This document shows positions 53,194 through 64,000 of a stretch of DNA of 64,000 nucleotides, piece by piece. Both the position numbers and the translations under genes were made by a program. The stretch is taken from assembly GCA_009731375.1 (NCBI GenBank), contig BJOX01000094.1, forward strand, positions 907,404 through 971,403, given 5' to 3'. Numbering within the stretch: the first letter of the stretch is position 1; the number at the start of each line of letters is the position of its first letter. The DNA comes from Paulinella micropora (Eukaryota; Cercozoa; Imbricatea; Euglyphida). The notes beneath the pieces were generated by a model. The model worked only from the letters and a program-made list of their open reading frames with translations, made no database searches and was not told the DNA's origin.

Positions 53194-53984
53194 TAAGACT
53201 TTCCCTTTGTACTCCGTCTTAATACTCCCTTTCGCAATTTTGAACTTTGAGGGTTATGCTTCAACCTCACGAATACGTCCTTATGGGGTGATTGGGACTC
53301 ACTAGCCCCATAATCGTCTACCCAAACCATCCCCGTCATACTCTTTTCTGGTGTCTCTCCCTCATCTCCCTCGTTCTCATGCATCATTATGACGCAATCT
53401 TTCTCAGATGGGGGTGAGATGTTTGAGGTGGGGTTGGGCAATGTGCTAGGTCTTGATGGGGGGATATCTCGTACGTTCTCCCCCTCTATCCCTATCCTTT
53501 GCAGGTATTCCCGGTATTCCAGTAAACGAGTTCTTAGATGAGGAAATGCTGCAACGAGCCCCCTCGCAAAAGGGTCATTCCATTTGTGGGCCATGGAAAT
53601 AACGAAACTTTCAATATCCATGTAGAGTTCAAGATAGAACTCGTTAACTTCCCCGTCTCTTCCGGTAATAAGAGAATCCCTCACCTCTATCTCTCTAGCA
53701 CCCTCTGCTAACGCACCGAACAGTCTGTGTATCTCTCCAATAGATGGTATTTCTCCATTTCCCCCCACTATCATCATCTTTCCCTCATCCCATCTCCATG
53801 CGACCGTGGGGTCTCTCCTAATCCTCTCTCTCTCTCTCTCTAACTCTCTCTCCCTCCCTTCACTCAACTCGCTAGGTGCAAGGCGTGGTGAAGGGGAATG
53901 CGTGATACGACGGACAGACAATGGGCGTGCTCTTTTGTCCTCCCCCTCTTCCCCCCCTGCCTCATCCTCAACGCTCTTACTCAT
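53193..53984 (-). pseudogene. Copia unnamed domain and retropepsin motif
   Basis: EVNEFYLELYMDIESFVI then ARGLVAAFPHLRTRLLEYRE is shared with the element at 11.3 kb. Near the end GMVWVDDYGASESQSPHKDV reads like the copia protease start (W..DSGAS.H.), with DYGA instead of DSGA or DTGA. A frame change follows near 53235. Confidence 0.65.
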
Positions 53985-54130
53985 CTCTTTCTTAGAGTTC
54001 GAGCGTTATACAGATGGTGCAGAAGAAGAAGAGGAAGACTTTTGAGGAGTAGCATAAGAGATGGTTTCATCATCGTCTTCGTCCGTCATCGTCTCTCCCT
54101 CACCTCTCTTTCTTCTTTGGTTGTTTCCCC

Positions 54131-54820
54131 CTACTGCAGCCTCAACGTTCTCACTCGTTTCATTGTTTGAGTCAGAACGTTGCACAGTTGAAGTAGGGAG
54201 AGTATGTCTTGTGAGAGAAGATGATGAAGCACTAGAGCTATGAGAAGATATATGTCTGGGTGGTGATGTGTGTGAGGAAGATGACGCCCTCCGTCCGCAA
54301 ATGGGGAGATGGAAATCAAGGCTGTTTTGAGAGAGAAACTGATCATTACAGGGCAAATCCAGTTCGTGAGAGGATCAGACTGGGCAGGGGGGGATTTTTC
54401 ATCTGTCCTAATCCACTGACGTATAATCCAGTCCATAGAGGCTACCATTAACCCAGAGTGCCATGGTGTACCCCCCGCGTTCAGATGTGCCCTAACTACT
54501 GCTAATAAGTCATCCCTATTTCGCTCACAGCCGATATGGTGGGAACAAAAATCACAACCCTGTTTTTCCATCCTCTTGGCACATTCGCCACCTGATCTGG
54601 TTTTGCCCCGGGCGGCCCCTAGTTTCCATGAATAACGTGCATTATTTGCGTTAAAACCTTCACATTGTTTCGAATTTGAAACAATGGTCGCACTTCCCCT
54701 GATGGGGTGTGCCCATAGATTGAGCAACGGTCCATCGTCCTCACGTAAGTGAAAATAAATACAATCCGGGACTTCATTAGGACCTTCCTTTATCCTCCCT
54801 TGACACGACGAAGCCCCCAT
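54131..54820 (-). pseudogene. Copia Cys-rich segment after gag
   Basis: Open stretch with CAKRMEKQGCDFCSHHIGCE, then GTPWHSGLMVASMDWIIRQW. The Cys/His spacing suggests metal binding. It lies between gag and the unnamed domain. No family recognised. Confidence 0.5.
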
Positions 54821-56657
54821 CCCTCCTCCATAGGGTATATTACACCAAGAGGTGTTGGGTCGCCCACCATGTCAAGGGAAATGACGAAGCGGTTGTCTTT
54901 CAGGAGGGGAATGAAAGGAGTAGACCGAGGGACACGAGGGGGAGCAGACATATCTTGTGCGTGTGTGTTGCTCTTTTCCTTCTTGTCCTTCAATTCTGAT
55001 GTGTGGGGTGGCGGTGATTGTTGTTCAAAAGAGGAAGTGGGTGGGGTGTTGTCGAGTGAGGGATTTGGTTCTTCTTCGTCCGTTTCCTCTCTCTTCATCA
55101 TATTTATGCTTAACATGTGATTGATGTAACCTATTTCCCCTACTCCCTCCTCACCTCCATCCTCATCATGAGTACTAGACTCTTCGTCTGAATCATGAGC
55201 TTCGGACTCCTCTTCTTCTTCTTCAGAACTACCAGAAGAAGACTCAGAACCTCCTGCGTTCAGACTAATGGTCTTTGTCTTTGCTGTACTCTTCTTGATG
55301 AAATCAGATGATTTCGACTTCCTTTTCTCCTTCCCTGCTTCTATCTTCTGTCGTCTCATCTTTTTCTTCCCTTTACTGCCCTCCTTAGTCTTATCTGTCC
55401 TGGTCAGACTCAGCTCTCCTACCCCTTTTGCTAAGTTGACTATTCTTGCTGTCTTCTTCCTTATGGGGCAATTCACCGGGACATGTCCATCTCGAGGGCA
55501 CTCGGGAAGATTACAGGGGACAATACAAATCTTGATTTGATGATCCCCATGACAGTTGTAGCAACCTTGGGATACCTTACCAGCTTGGTTTCCCATAAGG
55601 TTGACTGTTATGGGGTCGCTTTTAGTTCCCACACCAGATGAAGTTTTAGACGAAAGGGAACGGAAACCACCCCCTGACAAGTAAAGTTTCTTCATTTTGT
55701 TTTTGGATTCCTCTGTTTGAGCAACCTGTTCAATTACTTTTACAAAGGATTCCCAACCCGGTCGTTCCTCCGGAAGGAGGCTGGTGACCTTGTTACGAAA
55801 ACTGTCGAACTCAGTCAGGTGTTCGATCTTTTTCATGACTATTTCTATCTTTACGAGTTCTGGGTATGGGACTTTCATAACTGACTCTTGATCAGCAATA
55901 TTGCTGTGAAAGAGAGTCAACCAGGGTCTTACGTCTTGAACCTTTTTGGGGTAAGAAAGGTCAAGGAAGTCTTGTCTTTCTTTCCATTTGACAAGGTCAA
56001 GACCTCCATATCTCTTCCTTAATGCCATGAAACATTCGACTCCATCTGACCCCGCTGTTCTGATCACAGACATAGCTTCCTTGTCCTTAGAGCAGGACTG
56101 AGTTAAGAGAGCAAAGATAAATCGGTTATGTTTCAGTCTATCTCTTTTTTCGACCTGCTGGTAATACTTATTTGTAGCAAAAGATGCAACAAGGGGGGTT
56201 TGGTCTAGATGCGGTAGTTAGGATAGGGACCGAACTCTCATCAGGCTCTTTATGCTCAGCAGTTTCTGGGAAAGAGGAAGGATCAGGCAAAGCAGTACTA
56301 GTTCTAACTTCTTGTTCTTTTTTGACAGGTAAGGCAGCTGGCGGAAGAGCTGGTAGGTTCTTTCTTTACTGTAGATTTTTTACTCTCTGCCTTGTCCTGA
56401 CTCTCATCCTCGCTATCTCCGGAAGGTGAAAGAGGTGGTTCAGTAGGTAGATTGAAAGAAACTTTCAGCTTCGCTTGTGTAAACAGAGGGTGTCGTTTGT
56501 AGGGAGGTAGCTCCCCTATCGCTAAGGGATCATAGATCGCCAGAACAGCAAGGAACCCATATTCCCAATCATCCCAATCTGGGTCTCTGCTGTTGAATGG
56601 CGGTGGGTCCACTTTAAACCCTCTGCTCATCGACGTTCCAAACATGGTGTTTGCCAC
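54790..56657 (-). pseudogene. Copia gag with zinc knuckle
   Basis: Starts at ATG 56657 (MANTMFGTSMSRGFKVDPPP). The frame breaks near 56310, then runs from about 56180 to 54790. A UBN2-like capsid region includes FMALRKRYGGLDLVKWKERQ and VTSLLPEERPGWESFVKVIE. CYNCHGDHQIKICIVPC and CPRDGHVPVNC form zinc-knuckle-type clusters. An acidic Ser-rich tail follows. It is the first coding block after the 5' LTR. Confidence 0.82.
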
Positions 56658-56962
56658 GTTGGACCAAAGTGCGGAAGGTAGGAGCTAAACTCAACTACCA
56701 ATAAAATTCCTACAATTAAGTAGAAATGGAGGAATAGTTATTAGGGACGAAATGAGTTGATGTGTCTATGCTATGCTGTCTAGCCGATAGATACGTTTGA
56801 GGTGGGTGCCTTCTGCCTACCCACGGAATGATGTCGACTGCCTCAGCGGCAGCAAGTCGATCCTCGCTCTTTTCTGTTGAAGGCCTGATGCCTCTCCTTT
56901 CAGACTAAGTGCAACTGATTAAGGCTGTTGGCGCAGAGTTCGCTAATCAAGGCTCGATAACC

Positions 56963-57158
56963 TGTTAGACTACTATTATTAATAAAGCAATCTATGATAG
57001 CTACTACACTCTCAACACACTACAACAACTTTAATGAGAAAAGGCGCCAACAGACGCGCCACGTAACTTGACTGGCCGGATCATAAGTAATGGCTCTAAC
57101 GACACCGTTACTCCGATACGGCCGGTCCATAACTATTAATTAATTATTAGTTCCAACA
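56963..57158 (-). repeat. 5' LTR of the copia element
   Basis: 196 bp, about nine mismatches to 47623-47818. The bases just inside it (GGTTATCGAGCC on the minus strand) are the expected primer-binding site position. Confidence 0.92.
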
Positions 57159-57327
57159 AAAATAAAATTACTATCACATCGGCTGAGTAGTATTAATAAT
57201 TATTGAATTGTACATGAATAAGAAAGTAAACTTGATCGACGGCATCCCGTGCTCGTCATAATCGCCCCTAGAGCCTCGGAAACGATATCTGAGGTCGGTT
57301 AAAACACGTTCCCAAGAAGACATACAC

Positions 57328-57540
57328 ATAGCTTCCTTGTCCTTACAGCAGGACTGAATTAAGAGTGCAAAGATAAATCGGTTGTGTTTCAGTCTATCTC
57401 TTTCTTCAACCTGCTGGTAATACTTATCTGTAGCGAAAGATGCAAAAAGGGGGTTTGGTCTAGATGCGGTAGTCAGGATAGGGACCGAACTCCCATCAGG
57501 CTCTTTATGCTCAGCAGTTTCTGGGGAAGAAGAAGCACTA
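57328..57540 (-). pseudogene. Second copy of a copia gag fragment outside the 5' LTR
   Basis: ATAGCTTCCTTGTCCTTA and the following ~200 bases repeat 56072-56280 with few changes, but lie beyond the LTR boundary. It is a remnant of another family member or a partial duplication. Confidence 0.8.
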
Positions 57541-57544
57541 CCGC

Positions 57545-57990
57545 TACAAATGCGACAAAATTTGTCAGATCCTGACGAAAATGGAACAAGTGAACCATTT
57601 TTCCTATTGTTGACAAAATTTTTTTCTTTTTTGTCAGGATCTGACGGATTTTTTTTCGTTTGTCAGGATCTGACAAATCTTTTCTGTTTGTCAGGATCTG
57701 ACAAATTTTTATTTCCCGGGAAAATGACTTTTTGTCGGGTTCCGGCAAATTTTGCCGGGTCTAGGAAAAGTCACATTTTGCCGGGTCCCGGAAAAAATTG
57801 TAGGGTATAGGAAAAAATCGCCGGATCCCGGCAAAATATTTCTCACCGGTTCTGGGAAAATTGCCGAGTGTAGGAAAAATTCACCTGGTCCCGGCAAATT
57901 ATTTCGCCAGGTCCCGGGAAAAATTGCCGGGTCTAGGAAAAGATTGCCGGGTCCTGGGAAATCTTTCTGGGTTCCGGAAGTGCTTAGTGA
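57545..57990. repeat. Degenerate ~20-24 bp palindromic repeat, cluster 1
   Basis: Around 20 units of GGGTCCCGG / GGTCTAGG type joined by AAAAATTTTGCC-type spacers. It starts with GTCAGGATCTGACAAA variants and lies downstream of the gene ending at 58059. Confidence 0.8.
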
Positions 57991-58058
57991 CATCATGTGG
58001 TCCGGCCCGGTGGTACACTAACTGAAATTCAGACAAATCAAAATACACGTTTATTTAC

Positions 58059-58910
58059 TCACGAGCAATCAAAGCTTATATTTTTCTTATATATTGTAGC
58101 AAATAGCAGAACTCTCTCCCAGCTTGTCTGAGTTAATCTTTTCCCTCTATGCTGCTTTCTCTCTCCGTCATCAAACACCTCGGTTCCCAACCTGAAGTCC
58201 CAATCTTGGACCTTACCTGTGTAGGGCCCTTTCTGCTCTCTGGTATTTGTAAACATCTTTTTCCCATCTTTGAGTGCAACAAAACACTGGTAAAAAACGG
58301 GGGGTGTAGTAGGAAATGAATTAATTTCTGTATAGTCATTCCCCCAAAAATAAACAATGTGCCAATGTCCTTTACCAGCCGGCACATGTACAGAATTATG
58401 CAACATATCAGAAACTAATACTATCGCTTGCTTGCTACCTAACATACTTTGCTCGTACGACGAAGAGAGGCAAGAAGAAGACTCTTGGGCTGCCACGTCT
58501 GTGGGAATTTCCTCCTCCAGATAAGGGCGCAGGTATTCGACGACGTAGCCTTTAGTCCACTCCAGGTCACCTGGCATGGGCAAGAAAAACATTCGGCCCA
58601 TGTCCATTCCTGTGAGAGTTAGCCTAAGCAAACAGCAACAGGAAGAGGACACGAAAAGTCCCGTGAAATTTTTCGAGTCCTGCAAAATTTTTGCGGTTTC
58701 AGGACATTTTCTCCGGGTCCTGAAAAATTATTCCGCATCCTGAAAAATTATTCCGGGTCTTGAAAAATTATTCCGGGTCCTGAAAGATTTTTGCAGGTTC
58801 CGGGAAAATTTGTCAACAACAGGAAAAATTTTTCGCGTCTCGGCACATAACCCCAGGCAGAGCCAGGCAGGAGGTAAGACAAGGAGAAAGCATTTACGTG
58901 TGACAGAGAC

Positions 58911-58957
<47 letters not shown>

Positions 58958-58975
58958 AAGAGGAAAAGGCTGGCT

Positions 58976-59007
<32 letters not shown>

Positions 59008-59024
59008 AGGAGAGAGAGAAAGAC

Positions 59025-59083
<59 letters not shown>

Positions 59084-60655
59084 CTCGTCATCTCCTGTAA
59101 CCATCGGCTGCAAGTCGTTCCAGGCCACGGTCTCCCCGAAGCACCACCCCGCACGTGTACCATCCTTGTGCTGTGTGTCGTTGTGGCCGGAGAGGTAGTT
59201 ACTCATGTCAACCAGCATCATAGCGCGTTTTTGTTTAGCGATGAACTCTGATTTTAGCTTCCACTGGTTCATCCCTTCAGTGAAGAGGTAGGCATCTTTG
59301 TTCTTGCCCGTCCAATGCTTGCGTAACCATTTCACCAACGGCTGGTGGTTGTCGAGGTCTTCATGCAAAGCCCTGCACATGCATGTTCAGTATGCAGATT
59401 CGTCTATGTGCAGTATGTGCAATAATAGAGGATGCATGGCCACTTACGAAAAATGGTGGCCAGCCGTCAGGTGTTTATTGCCGCGTAACTCCATCATCTC
59501 TACCATCATGGAAAACGGCGGGAGGGCGGTGTCTTTTTTGTTACGGTTATCCAGGTACACTGGATCGGTGTTGTTGTCGTCTCCGCCGCATTTAACGCAG
59601 CGAAGCTTCGCCTCCGCATACACCGGCTTCCCTTCGTCCTCGACCAACAGAACCAGGTGGTACTCTTCGCCCTCCACCACGGTACGCGGTTGTGGTTGCG
59701 GATTCAGCGGGGAAGGGATGTTCCGGCAGGAGTCCCAGGTCTTCGTGGACACCTGGTCCGCACCTGCGGCACAGCACCATGCAGGACCAGGAAAAATTCC
59801 AACAGCAGGAAAAGTTGTTCAGGTCCCGGAAATTTTTTTCGGATCCTGGAATATTTTTTCGGATCCCAACAATTTTTTCCGGGTCCCAGAAATTTTTTCC
59901 GGATAATGGAAAACTTGTCTGCATCCGGATATTTTTGCCAGGTTCCGAAAAGCTTTTCCGAGTTCTGAAAAATTCCCAGGATATTTTTCAGGTTCCGAAA
60001 AAATTTCCTGAATCTCGAAAATTTTTCCCAGGTATAGCAGAAATATCCCGGGTCCCGGAAATTTTGCTGACTTGAACGCGTAATTTCCGGAATTAAAGGC
60101 ACAACCGACCGCCAGGCAGGCGCAAAAGTGTACCTTGCGCGGGCTCCGCGGGCTGCGGGGCCTCCAGACGCTGGCGCACATTGCAGTTTGGGCACGCCAC
60201 TTGCTTCAGTTCCGGATCCAGCATAAAGCCGCAAAGCGGGTTGTCGCACGCTCGGCGGAACTCCATCTGGATTCGGTGCCCTGCCACACGCTCGTAGTAA
60301 ACACATCTCCTCCAACCCCCCCCCCCCCCCCCCCCTTNNNNNNNNNNNNNNNNNNNNNNNNNNNNNNNNNNNNNNNNNNNNNNNNNNNNNNNNNNNNNNN
60401 NNNNNNNNNNNNNNNNNNNNNNNNNNNNNNNNNNNNNNNNNNNNNNNNNNNNNNNNNNNNNNNNNNNNNNNNNNNNNNNNNNNNNNNNNNNNNNNNNNNN
60501 NNNNNNNNNNNNNNNNNNNNNNNNNNNNNNNNNNNNNNNNNNNNNNNNNNNNNNNNNNNNNNNNNNNNNNNNNNNNNNNNNNNNNNNNNNNNNNNNNNNN
60601 NNNNNNNNNNNNNNNNNNNNNNNNNNNNNNNNNNNNNNNNNNNNGCTCCCCCCCC

Positions 60656-60693
<38 letters not shown>

Positions 60694-62559
60694 TCGTCCT
60701 CGTCCACATTGCAAGGATGGCCATCCAAGGGGCAGAACTTGACGCCAGGGAACTGCCTGGGCCTGACGCAACGGGGACACGTCCACAGGATCCCTCCCTT
60801 GGTGCGGCTTAACTTTGCCTTGGCGCGTAACGCGTTGTGGATGTCCTCCCGTGCCATGGCTTCAGTAATACCTGGTTCACCTGGTTTGGCTGCCTCAGGG
60901 GCGGGCAGTCCTACTTGGCTGGCCCGAATACGACCCACGGTCGCCTTTAACTCACTCCTGTACCTGTTAAAAAAGTCAGGCAGGAGCTCCCCGATAGCGT
61001 CCAGCGAATGCGTCACGGTGAAAGCTGCACACAACCACTGCACCAAGAACACAACGTCACGCATATATATGCTCTCCGCTTTGCAGCCTGGCACATGCAA
61101 GACGTTTTGAGATAGAGGGAGACCAAAGGGGACATCAGGTAGGTTATCCTTGGTGAAGCTCTGCAACCAGGCCAGCAGCGCGGACCGCTGGGCCTCGAAC
61201 TTCGGCGACTTGAGCTTCTTGGGGGTGGGAACTTTATCCTTGTCGGTTCCAGAAATTGCGGGCAAGACGGTGGTCATCATCATGTTACTAAAGCACCACT
61301 TCCAGTCACCAGACTCTGCCGTCTGGTGGGCGCTGCGATAGCCAAATCGCATCCTGCACGCGGTATTCAAGCAGGAAGATGAGCAGAAAGACAAAACTCC
61401 CGGGATGTGACAATTTTTTCCTACATACAGCAATTTTAACCAGATCCTGAAAAAGTTTCCCGGAACATGGAAAAGTTCGCCAGCATCCAAAAGAATTTGT
61501 CAAATCCCGGAAAAGTTTTGAGCATTATGCCGGGATTTGAAAAAGTTTTTCAAGTCCCGGCAAATCTTCAACAATTTCTCGGGTCTTGGAAAACTTTCCT
61601 GGGACCTGACAAACTTGGTCAGGTTCCGGCAAAAGTTTCAAAAACTTGTCGGATCTTGGTTTTTTCACAACTAGGCAAATTGTTCTGCATCTAGGCTTAT
61701 TTTGTCAGAAACCTGACAAACTTGGTCAGGTTCCGGCAGAAGTTTCAAAACCGTGTCGGATCTTGGTAAGTTTTTTCACAAGTAGGCAAATTGTTCTGCA
61801 TCTAGGCTTATTTTGTCAGAAATAGGCGTACCACTTGTCTGAATTCGTAAAGCTCAGCCGGCCCTCCTTTACACTCGTTTTGCCTTGCTGTGCCTTGGCG
61901 ACCCATTTCTGCCACACCTTTGGCTTGCTGGACAGCGTTTCCGAAATGATGGGGATGCACTCGCTCAGCACCTGCTGCCGACGTGCATTCACTCCTTCAT
62001 CCTCCTCATCAATCTTTTGTTTTTTGCTCTTGCCACCCGCCTGCTTCCTGCCTCTCTTCTTGGACACCTCTTCCCCCTCCTCTTCCTCCTCTTCCTCCTC
62101 TTCCTCCTGTTCTCCCTTTTCCTCTCTTCTTCTGGTTCTTCTTCCTCCGACGACTCCAGGCTGGCATCGAATGTTAATACCCCTCGCTTTACATTTTCCG
62201 TCCGCTTTGTTTTCCTTTCTTCTCTCCTGGCTGCCTTGGCTGCCACTTTGTCTGCTGCTGCCTTAGCAGCCAGCTCTTTCTTCTTCTTTTCCACTGCTTT
62301 CTCTTCTTTCTTCCTCTGCTCCTCATCTTTTTTCTTCTTCTCTTCTGCCTCTTCCTGCTTGCGCTGTTCGTCATCTCGCTTCTGCTTTTCTTCTCGCTCT
62401 CGAATTGCGGCACTAGCAGCAGCAATAGCGTTCGCCCTCGCAACTGTGCAGGGACATTCAGCTGGACAATCACTCTCACCAGTGCAACAACCACATGTCT
62501 GACAAATACTAATACGTAAAACAGTAGCAGTAGTAGTAGTAGCAGCAGCAGTGGAAGAG

Positions 62560-62613
<54 letters not shown>

Positions 62614-63401
62614 GTAGTAGTAGTAGTAGTAGAAGAAGAAGAAGAAGAAGAAGAAGAAGAAGAAGGAGGAGGAGGAGGAGGAGGAGAAGAAGAAGAAAGA
62701 GAAGAAGAAGAAGAAGAAGAAGAAGAAGAAGAAGAAGAAGAAGAAGAAGAAGAAGAAGAAGAAGAAGAAGAAGAAGAAGAAGAAGAGAAGAAGCAGAAGC
62801 AGAAGCAGAAGCAGAAGAAGAAGAAGAAGAAGAAGAAGAAGAAGAAGAAGAAGAAGAAGAAGAAGAAGAAGAAGAAGAAGAAGAAGCAGTGTCAGGAGCA
62901 GCAGCAGCAGTGTCAGGTTCAACGTCTTTCTCTTTCTCTTTCTCTTTCTCTTTTTCTTTCTCTTTCTCTTTCTTTTGCTCTTCCTCTTTCTTCTCTTGCT
63001 CTTTCTCTTTCTCTTCCTCTTCCTCGTCCTCTTCCTCTTTCCCTTTCTCTTCCTCTTTCTCCTCGTCATCGTCCTCTTCCTCCACTTCCTCTGGCACCTC
63101 CTCCTCTTGCTCGTTTTCTTTCCCTGCCTTGTCTTGCTCGTCTTTTCCCTCTTCATCTTCACTCTCTTCCTCGTCCTTGTCTTCCTCACTTCCCAGCAGG
63201 CTACGTTTGGCTCCCTTGCCCTTGGGCCTTGGGCTTGTTAGGCTTGCTACGTGTCAACTGTTGCTTTTCTTTGCCAGCTCTAGCTTGTCGAGTGCGTTTC
63301 GCCGGCGAGTCCGAGGCAGTGTCACCTCCTTTCTTTCCACGGCCTTTTGTCGCCTCCTTCTGCAGGCGCGTTCCCCTTGTGTGGTGCTTCTGCTTGGTCA
63401 T
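58059..63401 (-). CDS. Charged protein with Cys-pair zinc-ribbon motifs, at least seven exons
   Basis: ATG at 63401 (MTKQKHHTRGTRLQKEA). The N-terminal part is basic, then a Glu/Lys tract and triplet repeats, continuing with LAAKAAADKVAAKAARREER and QQVLSECIPIISETLSSKPK to a GTAC donor at 61829. Further exons: 61353 to about 60700 (ALLAWLQSFTKDNLPDV, CPRCVRPRQFPGVKFCPLDG), 60309-60134 (CDNPLCGFMLDPELKQ, CPNC), 59763-59458 (VVEGEEYHLVLLVEDEGKPV), 59372-59085, and 58609 to the stop at 58059 (WHIVYFWGNDYTEI). The three CxxC-type pairs suggest zinc ribbons. The 60338-60644 gap and repeat tracts leave parts unread, and N-terminal frames shift inside repeats. Function unknown. Confidence 0.6.
58650..58850. 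repeat. Degenerate palindromic repeat, cluster 2
   Basis: Units such as TTCCGGGTCCTGAAAAATTA inside the intron between exons 59085 and 58609 of the 58-63 kb gene. Confidence 0.8.
58914..59080. repeat. GA microsatellite in the same intron
   Basis: GA and GAAA runs directly after the GTAC donor at 59084 (minus strand). Confidence 0.92.
59790..60075. repeat. Degenerate palindromic repeat, cluster 3
   Basis: Units such as CCGGGTCCCAGAAATTTTTT and TTTTTCGGATCCTGG inside the intron between exons 60134 and 59763. Confidence 0.8.
60316..60689. repeat. C-run, 307-base gap and CT microsatellite
   Basis: A C-tract ends in N at 60338-60644, then another C-run and CT repeats. It lies inside the 58-63 kb gene, between exons. 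Confidence 0.9.
61400..61815. repeat. Degenerate palindromic repeat, cluster 4
   Basis: Units such as AAATCCCGGAAAAGTTTT in the intron between 61829 and 61353. A ~75-bp stretch (TTGGTCAGGTTCCGGCA to TTATTTTGTCAGAAA) is directly repeated at about 61615 and 61725. Confidence 0.8.
62520..62890. repeat. AGT and AGA/AGG triplet microsatellites
   Basis: AGT repeats to 62630, AGA/AGG to 62885. In the minus-strand gene frame they read as Ser, Ala and Leu runs. The opposite-strand Glu/Lys runs are artefacts. Confidence 0.92.
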
Positions 63402-63488
63402 CTTGCTTCCAACGTTCGAATATCGATCCACTCCCTTGGGATGCAACTGTTTGCAAAGACCAAAAACTGCTTTCAAAAATTGCAAAAG

Positions 63489-63693
63489 GGAAATGATCCT
63501 GCAATTTACCACTTTCGTGACACTTTCACGGTGTGGGCCGGCATGACCATGCAATTACGCAGCAAACAGGCCTTCTGGCGTCGTCCTTGTCCCTGCACGG
63601 CTTGTACGCGGTTGGGACTTGTGCAGTCTGAGTATGTGATTGCCAAGCATGTCAACCACGACTTTAGGTTACGAGCGGGTCCCCTGCACATAG
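63489..63693 (+). CDS. Candidate exon of an unnamed plus-strand gene
   Basis: Open stretch after an AAAAG acceptor ending at a GTAC donor at 63694, the donor type common in this window. It reads YHFRDTFTVWAGMTMQLRSK, then CPCTACTRLGLVQSEYVIAK, with a Cys cluster. Upstream and downstream exons were not identified. Confidence 0.35.
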
Positions 63694-63695
63694 GT

Positions 63696-63915
<220 letters not shown>

Positions 63916-64000
63916 GTGCTTCTCTGTCAATGGCTGATGCATTTCTGCACATGCGCCTCCATCGTCTCACCCGTGAGGGGAGTACGAAGAATTGACGATA

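Larger units (their letters stand above)
47623..57158 (-). mobile_element. Copia (Ty1/copia) LTR retrotransposon with both LTRs, 9.5 kb
   Basis: 196-bp direct repeats at 47623-47818 and 56963-57158 differ at about nine positions. Read on the minus strand they begin TGTTGG and end TAACA. A polypurine tract lies just inside the left copy. Between them, in copia order on the minus strand, are gag, an unnamed domain, retropepsin, integrase, reverse transcriptase and RNase H. Many frameshifts and several stops break the polyprotein, so it is not autonomous as read. No target-site duplication is obvious: flanks GGAAC and AAAAT differ. Confidence 0.9.

Noticed and set aside
47623-57158. Target-site duplication of the copia element
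   Set aside because: The five bases outside the LTRs (GGAAC and AAAAT) do not match.
62551-63189. Plus-strand poly-Glu/Lys and minus-strand poly-Leu/Phe frames
   Set aside because: Triplet microsatellite translations. Only the minus-strand frame in continuity with the 58-63 kb gene is retained.

Overview
The window looks like nuclear DNA of a unicellular or simple marine-type eukaryote. Genes are split by short GT-AG introns. Simple-sequence repeats (GA, ACAT, GATA, CAGA, TAA) are very abundant, Ty1/copia retrotransposons are present, and a virus-like element is integrated. I cannot name the species. Host coding DNA has mixed base composition, whereas the integrated element is AT-rich, intron-free and tightly packed, so it stands out as foreign. 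No rRNA, tRNA or CRISPR array was recognised.

Layout. 1-11.3 kb: two divergent multi-exon genes, a DUF7869 protein on the minus strand and a long, charged, Ser/Asp-rich protein with a SAM-methyltransferase-like motif on the plus strand. Their introns carry eleven copies of a 53-56 bp element with CAACAGA/TCTGTTG ends, which look like introner elements. 11.3-15.8 kb: remains of a minus-strand copia-like gag region and an LTR fragment. 15.8-20.0 kb: microsatellites. 20,001-40,877: a nearly complete 20.9-kb Polinton/Polinton-like virus (PLV) provirus with terminal inverted repeats and a possible TAGA target duplication, inserted in a CAGA microsatellite. 41.2-43.4 kb: a five-exon gene for a secreted C-type-lectin-like protein. 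44.2-47.3 kb: a decayed copia fragment between inverted repeats. 47.6-57.2 kb: a minus-strand copia element with both 196-bp LTRs, a polypurine tract, gag, retropepsin, integrase, reverse transcriptase and RNase H, broken by frameshifts. 57.3-63.4 kb: a minus-strand multi-exon gene with zinc-ribbon-like Cys motifs, whose introns hold degenerate palindromic ~20-24 bp repeats. 63.4-64 kb: a candidate plus-strand exon and a TAA microsatellite.

Provirus logic. The left side (plus strand) holds a HIRAN protein, a small basic protein and protein-primed DNA polymerase B. A long minus-strand block (37.7 to 25.6 kb) encodes the virion: a phage-like tail fibre with a self-cleaving endosialidase-type chaperone domain, a membrane protein, the packaging ATPase, a basic core protein with Gly-Gly cleavage-like sites, an adenovirus-type protease fused to a coiled-coil region, the penton-like minor capsid protein, the major capsid protein and another likely surface protein. 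A lipase lies tail-to-tail with the polymerase. The right side carries an rve integrase and a GIY-YIG nuclease. Many intergenic spaces hold perfect hairpins close to stop codons, and many starts are preceded by a TATA-like motif ending in TACA directly before ATG.

Most interesting: the apparently complete provirus with its fibre, lipase and small secreted Cys-rich protein; the tiny two-orientation introner-like elements; and the degenerate palindromic repeats in introns of the 58-63 kb gene. Two 10-N gaps inside the provirus look artificial, because their flanks overlap by 12 and about 14 bases.
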